Assembly: GCA_029433475.1 (NCBI GenBank)
Contig: JAQTIE010000007.1
Location: forward strand, 372,001 to 436,000
DNA from: Neisseriaceae bacterium ESL0693
Lineage (GTDB): Bacteria > Pseudomonadota > Gammaproteobacteria > Burkholderiales > Neisseriaceae
DNA length: 64,000 nt
Direction: 5' to 3'
Positions 58,340 through 64,000 of this stretch are shown here, one piece after another (position 1 is the first letter of the stretch; each line of letters starts with the position of its first letter). Both the position numbers and the translations under genes were made by a program. The notes under the pieces are model-generated. The model did not search any database and was not told where the DNA came from. It saw only the letters and a program-made list of their open reading frames with translations.

Positions 58340-58425
58340 ACTTTTGGCCTTCTGAACCAACTTGATTGAAGTCGGCTGGCGGTAGCAGCGTAGTATTGGA
58401 TATCAAAGGTGAGTTTATGCATGAT
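58340..58425 (-). pseudogene. Truncated duplicate of the 57708-58091 gene 5' end
   Basis: The minus strand reads MHKLTFDIQYYAATASRLQ, against MHKLTFDTQYYDAIASLLY in the intact gene, then diverges into a stop. The ribosome site GAGG of the intact copy is missing. It is a partial, decayed duplication. Confidence 0.6.
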
Positions 58426-58534
58426 TTACCCCCACCATTAAACAATGAAGTATTCAGCCATAAAATAAAATGAACTATGCACAGATTGCATAAAATACAG
58501 ACGTAAATTGCTTTGACATTATGTCATAGTAATA

Positions 58535-58685
58535 ATGCCTTCTTTCTGGTTCAATTAGTCTCCTTCTTGCTTCTAAACAATAATAGAGATGGACAAATGG
58601 CAAGGTTAGAAGGCTGGCAGAAAGAAACCAGTAGGCGCAAGGCCTCCCTGCCATTGTCCTCCATACTAAAGTGAACCAATGGCAT
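58535..58685. repeat. Long imperfect palindrome, candidate structured RNA or MITE-like element
   Basis: Outer arms: ATGCC and GGTTCAATTAGT (58535-58559) pair with ACTAAAGTGAACC and GGCAT (58665-58685). Inner arms: GGACAAATGGCA (58591-58602) with TGCCATTGTCC (58649-58659), and a small AGGC/GCCT hairpin in the loop. A segment of the loop, TTAGAAGGCTG (58606-58616), also pairs perfectly with CAGCCTTCTAA (58740-58750), giving a competing fold. Confidence 0.45.
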
Positions 58686-58784
58686 ATAGAAAAATACCAC
58701 TCTTATTCAAATAAGGTGGGTTATCTGTCTTTCTGAAAACAGCCTTCTAAAGCTGGTTGCTGAATTGGCAGCAACATAAATATG

Positions 58785-58811
58785 TTGCCGTTAAACCACA
58801 CAATTATCAAT
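58785..58811. repeat. Short direct repeat, copy 2
   Basis: Second copy of the repeat at 58224-58250. The two pairs of duplicated segments are 335 and 560 bp apart, leaving about 225 bp of extra DNA in the second copy, similar in size to the palindromic element region. Confidence 0.4.
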
Positions 58812-58950
58812 CATACAGACACATGCACATCAATCCCGCCGGCTGATAATTCATATTTAAACATTTCAAAGATGAAGCCGAATAAACCAGCAAATCAATA
58901 GATTATGCGCATATAAACTAAATTTATTGTCATCCTCAATCAAGACCATA

Positions 58951-58987
58951 CGCATTATTAATCAATATCATCATGATTAATAATGCG
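58951..58987. promoter_or_regulatory. Perfect 14-bp inverted repeat upstream of tpsB
   Basis: CGCATTATTAATCA (58951-58964) and TGATTAATAATGCG (58974-58987) are exact complements around a 9-base spacer. It lies ~100 bp before the tpsB ATG and ~50 bp upstream of a TATAAT. No U-tract follows, so an operator or protected RNA hairpin is more likely than a terminator. Confidence 0.5.
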
Positions 58988-59037
58988 CATACTTAACAAA
59001 AAACAAGCATAAAACACATAAAAAAAGCAAAATATCG

Positions 59038-59043
59038 TATAAT
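59038..59043 (+). promoter_or_regulatory. Candidate -10 element for tpsB
   Basis: TATAAT lies 45 bp before the tpsB ATG. A matching -35 is not clear. Confidence 0.4.
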
Positions 59044-59087
59044 AAAAAACATTAATTAACATAAAATGCTATTTATTTACCCAATCC

Positions 59088-60872
59088 ATGTTCAAAAGAT
59101 CTCAAAGCAGTATCCATATTTTATTAGCTTTGCTATACAGCAGCTTTTCGTTTGTACAGGCTGCCGGCCTGAATCCGGTCAGCAATCAGATTGACCAGCG
59201 CGAAATCAATCGCGAACAGCAACGACAGCAGCAATTTCAGCAACAGATGCAACCCGATGTTGATGTCAGACTACCACCGACTGAAACACCCAAGGCCACT
59301 CCCCTTAAAGCCTTACCTGCCGATGAGACCCCCTGTTTTGTCATCAACAGTATTGAAGTGACCGGCGAAGCCGCCGCACGGTTTCAGTTTGCGCGCCGTC
59401 AGGCAATCAGACAATCCGGTTTTAAAGCGGGTCAGTGCATTGGGCAGCAAGGGTTGGAATACCTCACCACTCTGGCACAGAATGCCTTAATCCAGCATGG
59501 CTACACCACCAGTCGCATTCTCTTAGGTCAGCAAGACCTAAATAGTGGCAGGCTGATATTAACCGTGATGCCCGGACATATCCGTCAGGTACGCTATGAC
59601 GACAGCGACCCGAATACCCATACCGGCCGGATTAAACACATACCGAATAAATTCCCGCTGCATCAGGGCAAAATCCTCAATTTGTATGATCTGGAACAAG
59701 GACTGGAAAACCTGCGCCGTCTGCCCACGGTTGAGGCAGACATGAGTATTGAACCTGCGCAGGATGCCGCCGGTGACGGCAGTCAGAGCGATCTGGCGGT
59801 CAAATGGCGCCAGCGTACCATACCGGTCAGAATGGCCGTTAATCTGGACGATTCCGGCAGCCATTCTACCGGACGCTATCAGGGCGGTGTTACCGTAGCG
59901 CTAGACAACCCTTTAGGCCTGAGTGATCTGTTTTACGCCAACTACAACCATGATCTGGGTGGTAAACACAGCTATACCGACAGTGACGGCCATAAAACCG
60001 GCAGCGGTACCAATGGTTATATGCTGCATTATTCAGTTCCGGTGGGTTACTGGCTACTGGCCTTTAACCGCAGTCACTACCGCTATCATCAGGCAGTGGC
60101 CGGCTATGCTGAAAACTATGACTACAACGGCAACAGTGACACCACCGACATTGGTTTAAGCCGCATTATTCAGCGCAATGCCAAACGTAAAACCACGCTG
60201 GGGCTGAAACTGTGGCGGCGTGAATCACATAACTTTATTGAAGATGCCGAGATTGAAGTACAGCAACGGCACACGGCTGGCTGGCAGGCCAATCTGTCCC
60301 ATCGCGAGTACCTCGGCAAAGCCACACTAGACTTTGATCTGGGTTACAAACGTGGCACCGGTGCCGGCCACAGTCAGCGTGCGCCGGAAGAAGCGTTTAA
60401 CGAAGGCACTTCGCGCATGAAGATCATCACCGCAGACGCCAGCGTGTATTGGCCATTCAGACTGGGACAGCAGACATTCAGCTATGACAGCAGTTTCCAT
60501 GGCCAGTGGAACAAAACCCCCCTGATTACCCAAGACCAGCTATCCATCGGCAGCCGCTACACCGTACGCGGCTTTGATGGTGAGCTCTCTCTCATGGCAC
60601 CACGCGGCTGGTACTGGCAGAACAACCTTAACTGGGCATACCAGCCACAACACCAATTATATGCAGGTCTGGACGTTGGCCATATCGGTACTAATAGCGT
60701 TAATCCGCAGCTAGGCAAAACCCTGGCCGGGGCGGTGATCGGCACCCGTGGCCAATTCAAAGCCGGCGGAATGCTCAGCTATGATTTGTTTGCCGGTAAA
60801 CCGATCTACAAACCGCAATACTTTAAAACCGCCAACACTCATGTCGGCTTTAGTCTGAACTATGCTTTTTAA
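59088..60872 (+). CDS. Two-partner secretion outer-membrane transporter (ShlB/FhaC/HecB family)
   Basis: 594-residue outer-membrane beta-barrel that exports the adjacent TpsA protein. Signal peptide about residues 1-25 (ILLALLYSSFSFVQA), a Gln-rich plug helix and Pro-rich linker (about 40-80), POTRA domain from CFVINSIEVTGEAA (about 85) with a second POTRA around 160-235, then a 16-strand barrel. The conserved barrel motif SIGSRYTVRGFDGELSL (RGF tip, about residue 490) is present, and the protein ends in Phe (VGFSLNYAF), as barrel proteins do. The tpsA gene begins 34 bp downstream, in the classical B-A order. Confidence 0.95.
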   Translation: MFKRSQSSIHILLALLYSSFSFVQAAGLNPVSNQIDQREINREQQRQQQFQQQMQPDVDVRLPPTETPKATPLKALPADETPCFVINSIEVTGEAAARFQFARRQAIRQSGFKAGQCIGQQGLEYLTTLAQNALIQHGYTTSRILLGQQDLNSGRLILTVMPGHIRQVRYDDSDPNTHTGRIKHIPNKFPLHQGKILNLYDLEQGLENLRRLPTVEADMSIEPAQDAAGDGSQSDLAVKWRQRTIPVRMAVNLDDSGSHSTGRYQGGVTVALDNPLGLSDLFYANYNHDLGGKHSYTDSDGHKTGSGTNGYMLHYSVPVGYWLLAFNRSHYRYHQAVAGYAENYDYNGNSDTTDIGLSRIIQRNAKRKTTLGLKLWRRESHNFIEDAEIEVQQRHTAGWQANLSHREYLGKATLDFDLGYKRGTGAGHSQRAPEEAFNEGTSRMKIITADASVYWPFRLGQQTFSYDSSFHGQWNKTPLITQDQLSIGSRYTVRGFDGELSLMAPRGWYWQNNLNWAYQPQHQLYAGLDVGHIGTNSVNPQLGKTLAGAVIGTRGQFKAGGMLSYDLFAGKPIYKPQYFKTANTHVGFSLNYAF

Positions 60873-60906
60873 TTTTTAGATTGTTAAATTACAGAGAAGA
60901 ATAATC

Positions 60907-63900
60907 ATGAATAAACAGTGTTATAAAATTATCTTCAATAAAAAACGTAATCAAATGATGGCCGTAGCCGAGATCGCTACCGCCGAAGGCAAACACAGCC
61001 AGAATCAGCCAGCCGGCACCCATCAAGGCTTGGGCAACCGATGTAAAAGCGTTGTGGTTAATATCCTGTCTTTCTCAGTATTATGGGCTTTAGGTCTGGC
61101 TAATGTTCAAGCCAGTGCCATTCATGCTGACCCCAACGCCCCTAAAAACCAGCGCCCGAGCATTCTCCAAACCGCCAACGGTTTACCACAAGTCAATATC
61201 CAGACGCCCAGTAAACACGGCGTCTCCATGAATCAATACCAGCAGATGGATATTGACCGCCATGGCGCCATACTCAACAACAGCCGTAAAAATACCCAGA
61301 CCCAGTTAGCCGGCATGGTACAGGGCAATCCATATCTTGCAGGTGGTGAAGCGCGGGTAATCGTCAACCAGATCAACAGCAATAATCCCAGTCAGCTCAA
61401 TGGCCATCTTGAGGTTGCCGGCCGGCGGGCAGAGCTGATCATTGCCAATCCCAGCGGGATTAATATCAATGGCGGCGGCTTTATCAATGCCGCCGGTGTG
61501 ACTTTGGCCACTGGTAAAGTCAATTATGATCAGGGCAGATTACAAGGGCTTGATGTTAACCGCGGCCGCATCACTATTGAGGGTAATGGTCTTGATACAA
61601 GCCAGGCTGACTATACCCGCATACTGACCACTGCCGCTGAAATCAATGCTAAATTGTGGGCGAATGATTTAAATATTGTGGCTGGCCATAACCAGTTTGA
61701 CGCCGATGGCCAAAGACAGACATTAGAGAATGGCGACCAGCCGCGCCAGCCAGGCGTGGCGATTGATACAGCGTTATTGGGTGGCATGTATGCCGGTAAA
61801 ATCTATCTGATCGTCACCGATAAAGGCGACAGCGTCAACATTGACGGCAAGATATACAGCAGTAAGTTTCACCTCAGCGCTGATGGTATGCTGACCACCA
61901 GCGGCGACATCGTCGCCAGCAGCGACACCGACCCGACCAATACCAGCCTGAATATCAACGCACAAGGGGTTAACAACAGCGGCAACATCAGCAGCCAGGG
62001 CACAGCCGACATACACAGCAACAGCTTAAACAATCAGGGATTGATCACCAGTGCTGGTGAACTGAACCTGAATCAGCAGCAACTCACCAATCAGGGCAAT
62101 ATCAATGCCGGCCGTTTAAGCATCGATGGCGACAGTCTGAATAATAGCGGCCACATCAGCCAAAGCGGCCAGCAAGACTTAAACATTAATAGCGATCAGC
62201 TGATCAATCAGCAAAGCGGCCGCATTGGCCAGGCAATGGTGGCAGATAATGGCCACAATAGCAGTGATGGCAATAATAACAGCAATACCAACAACAATAG
62301 CAGTGATAACAACGCCAGTAACAGCAGCGCCGGTAATGGCAATAGCAATAATGATAATACCAATAACAACAGCAGTAATAGCAGTAGTAATAAGCCAGCC
62401 ACAGACAACAGCACCACTAGCACAACAGCCAGTTCTACCCCCGTTATCTTTGCAGATGGCCACATCAATGCCCGAAACATCGACAACAGTGGCCAGATCG
62501 AAGCCAGCGGTGACATCAGTCTAAGCAGTACCAACCTGATCAATCAGGGCAAGCTTAATCTGGCCAGCCTCAGCCTGAGCGGTGACGAGCTGAACAATCA
62601 ACATGGCCAGATCAATGCCGGCAAGATTGAGATCAACAGCCGGGAGGTAAATAATCAGCACGGCCAGATCAGCGCCAATAACCAGCTGCACATCAACGGC
62701 CAGAAGATTAATAACCAAGAGGGCAAATTACAGGCCGGGGGTGACCTGAGTCTCGAAGCAGACAGCATTGACAACAGCAACCAGGGCGTGATCAGCAGCA
62801 ATCAGAATCTGATCCTTAACAGTAGCCAGCTGAATAACCAAGAAGGCCAGATGTGGGCAGCTGGCAACACTCATCTGAATGTAGAGCAGCTGAATAACCA
62901 ACAAGGTAAACTACAGGCCGGCGGTAACGTCAGTCTGCAATCAGAGCGGACAGACAACAGTAATCAGGGTCTGATCAGCAGTAATCAGCATCTGACCCTC
63001 AACAGCAACCAGCTGAATAACCAGACAGGCCAATTGTGGGCAGGTGGCCAACTCACACTAACGGTCGATAATCTCAACAACCAAAGCGGTGCCATTGATG
63101 CCGACAGCCTCCGGTTAACTGCCGACAACGTCAATAACAGTCAGGGTTTTATCCGCACCAACCAGACACTCAGCGCCAACATTGGCCAGAGCCTCAACAA
63201 TCAGGCAGGACAGATTAGCTCAGCCAAAGACCTCAGCATCAATGGCAGCAATTCCCTTAATATCGACAACAGCCACGAGGGCAAAATACTGGCTGGCCAG
63301 AACCTGAATTTAAACGCCAAACACCTCACCAATCAGGGCAGCATCAGCGCTGGCCAGGATGCCACCATTGCCCTGATTGATGACTTCAGCGTTGACGCTG
63401 ATCTTACCGCTGGCCATGATCTGAATCTAAGTAGCCAGGGCAATATCACCAATCATAAAAACATCAGCGCCAACCACAATGTCAGCCTTCAGGCCGCGAA
63501 CATCGACAATAAAGCCGAAGGCACTATCCAGAGCAATAACCAGACTTGGCTTAGTGCCGACAACCTTACCAACCGCGGCCTGATTAACAGTAACGGCCTG
63601 ACCCTGATTGAGGCCAGCCACAACCTTACCAACATCGGCAGTGGTCGCATCTATGGCGACCATATCGCCTTACAAGCCGATAGCCTGACCAACCGCGAAG
63701 AAACCCTCAACGGCGAGACCAAAGCCGCCACCATTGCCGCCCGTCAGCGCCTCGATATCGGCGCCAAGCACATCACCAACCAGGAACATGCCCTGATCAG
63801 CAGCAGCGGTGATCTGGCCATCGGCGGTGCCTTGGATAAAGACCACCACGCCACTGGCAGGGCGGACAGTCTCATCAATGGCAGCGCCCGCATCGAAGCC

Positions 63901-64000
63901 AGCGGCAACGGCCATATTGCTGTAAACCAATTGCAGAACCTCAACAACCATTTCAGTGTTGAGGAATACCTCGCCAGTAAAGAGCATATACAGCAGTATC
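60907..64000 (+). CDS. Two-partner secreted filamentous hemagglutinin/adhesin TpsA, 3' end outside window
   Basis: An uninterrupted frame of 1031 codons runs off the right edge. The N-terminus MNKQCYKIIFNKKRNQMMAV is an extended signal peptide region (ESPR), followed by a hydrophobic core (VVVNILSFSVLWALGLANVQA). The TPS secretion domain (about residues 80-330) has the hallmark AELIIANPSGININGGGFIN. Then come beta-helix hemagglutinin repeats of the LNNQGxIxA type. Residues ~447-513 are a Asn/Ser-only linker, and two 61-residue tandem repeats lie at 62707-63072. Such proteins are large adhesins or contact-dependent toxins; the C-terminal domain that decides this is not in the window. Confidence 0.95.
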   Translation, partial: MNKQCYKIIFNKKRNQMMAVAEIATAEGKHSQNQPAGTHQGLGNRCKSVVVNILSFSVLWALGLANVQASAIHADPNAPKNQRPSILQTANGLPQVNIQTPSKHGVSMNQYQQMDIDRHGAILNNSRKNTQTQLAGMVQGNPYLAGGEARVIVNQINSNNPSQLNGHLEVAGRRAELIIANPSGININGGGFINAAGVTLATGKVNYDQGRLQGLDVNRGRITIEGNGLDTSQADYTRILTTAAEINAKLWANDLNIVAGHNQFDADGQRQTLENGDQPRQPGVAIDTALLGGMYAGKIYLIVTDKGDSVNIDGKIYSSKFHLSADGMLTTSGDIVASSDTDPTNTSLNINAQGVNNSGNISSQGTADIHSNSLNNQGLITSAGELNLNQQQLTNQGNINAGRLSIDGDSLNNSGHISQSGQQDLNINSDQLINQQSGRIGQAMVADNGHNSSDGNNNSNTNNNSSDNNASNSSAGNGNSNNDNTNNNSSNSSSNKPATDNSTTSTTASSTPVIFADGHINARNIDNSGQIEASGDISLSSTNLINQGKLNLASLSLSGDELNNQHGQINAGKIEINSREVNNQHGQISANNQLHINGQKINNQEGKLQAGGDLSLEADSIDNSNQGVISSNQNLILNSSQLNNQEGQMWAAGNTHLNVEQLNNQQGKLQAGGNVSLQSERTDNSNQGLISSNQHLTLNSNQLNNQTGQLWAGGQLTLTVDNLNNQSGAIDADSLRLTADNVNNSQGFIRTNQTLSANIGQSLNNQAGQISSAKDLSINGSNSLNIDNSHEGKILAGQNLNLNAKHLTNQGSISAGQDATIALIDDFSVDADLTAGHDLNLSSQGNITNHKNISANHNVSLQAANIDNKAEGTIQSNNQTWLSADNLTNRGLINSNGLTLIEASHNLTNIGSGRIYGDHIALQADSLTNREETLNGETKAATIAARQRLDIGAKHITNQEHALISSSGDLAIGGALDKDHHATGRADSLINGSARIEASGNGHIAVNQLQNLNNHFSVEEYLASKEHIQQY
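62245..62445 (+). repeat. Asn/Ser/Asp-rich low-complexity tract within tpsA
   Basis: About 200 bp of AAY/AGY codons (in-frame GGNNNSNTNNNSSDNNASNS) interrupt the hemagglutinin repeats. The DNA is an imperfect trinucleotide microsatellite, expected to vary in length between strains by in-frame slippage. Confidence 0.75.
62707..63072 (+). repeat. Two tandem 183-bp repeats within tpsA
   Basis: Units 62707-62889 and 62890-63072 each encode 61 residues: NNQEGKLQAGGDLSLEADS against NNQQGKLQAGGNVSLQSER, then DNSNQGVISSNQNLILNSSQ against DNSNQGLISSNQHLTLNSNQ, ending WAAGNTHLNVEQ or WAGGQLTLTVDN. In-frame recombination between units could change adhesin length. Confidence 0.8.

Larger units (their letters stand above)
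58092..59087. other. Mosaic intergenic region upstream of the two-partner secretion locus
   Basis: About 1 kb without an intact gene. It contains a duplicated 5' gene fragment, a short direct repeat (58224-58250 and 58785-58811), a long imperfect palindrome (58535-58685), alternative hairpins near 58756-58790, a perfect 14-bp inverted repeat (58951-58987) and a promoter-like TATAAT. Confidence 0.5.

Noticed and set aside
62208-62543. Long antisense open frames rich in Leu and Val across the tpsA low-complexity tract
   Set aside because: They arise from the complement of AAY/AGY codons, lack ribosome sites and lie inside a well-supported secreted protein gene.
62707-63072. Regular repeats that could suggest a CRISPR array or other repeat array
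   Set aside because: The 183-bp units are coding, in frame, and match hemagglutinin beta-helix repeats; there are no short conserved repeats with unique spacers.
1-64000. Neisseria-type DNA uptake sequences in terminators
   Set aside because: Terminator stems were checked by eye; they differ from one another and none contains GCCGTCTGAA. A full dialect count would need a computed search.

Overview
This 64 kb window is most likely chromosomal DNA of a Neisseriaceae bacterium. The gene complement and the moderate, fairly AT-rich composition resemble a host-gut symbiont such as Snodgrassella. That is inference from gene content; no rRNA or species marker is present. By eye I found no copies of the classical Neisseria DNA uptake sequence (GCCGTCTGAA). 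Roughly fifty genes are supportable, along with one tRNA, one riboswitch and several terminators. I saw no insertion sequences or CRISPR arrays.

Layout. 1-2.1 kb: an AT-rich accessory edge with two divergent phage-type regulators and palindromic operators, ending at the 3' end of tRNA-Thr. 2.4-10.2 kb: uracil permease, a three-gene tripartite MFS efflux operon, an orphan RnfB-like ferredoxin, a META lipoprotein and a frameshifted BOF-family stress gene. 10.3-16.2 kb, minus strand: sbmA, mtnN, recD, lolD and lolC. 16.8-23.1 kb: the cytochrome bo quinol oxidase operon cyoABCDE followed by yajR, preceded by a 670-bp leader holding a consensus FNR box, an attenuator-like hairpin and a perfect palindrome. 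23.4-33.0 kb: transporters (DHA2 MFS, YbaL-type and CPA1-type antiporters), a Dyp peroxidase, thrC and rarA. 33.2-35.2 kb: decayed genes, then a preQ1-I riboswitch, a 36-codon leader ORF and queDE.

35.2-49.9 kb: ackA, an NlpC/P60 lipoprotein, a nitronate monooxygenase-like enzyme, dapC, an SDR oxidoreductase, a patch of unknown membrane proteins including a tandem duplicate with a truncated second copy, then yicC, rph, lysC and ttcA. 49.9-53.4 kb: a tightly packed set of an MFS transporter, a cupin, bcp, ogt and xerD. 53.9-57.5 kb: an operon that would import and hydrolyse 2-aminothiazoline-4-carboxylate to cysteine. 57.7-64 kb: a small unknown gene with a broken partial duplicate, a palindromic element, and a two-partner secretion locus (tpsB, then a giant tpsA adhesin running off the right end).

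Functional themes are aerobic quinol oxidation, aspartate-family amino acid synthesis (lysC, thrC, dapC), lipoprotein export, DNA repair and recombination (recD, rarA, ogt, xerD), tRNA modification (queDE, ttcA), and surface adhesion or contact-dependent activity via TpsA. Gene decay is frequent in the intergenic patches at 33, 45, 53 and 58 kb and in the BOF gene, which fits a host-restricted genome.
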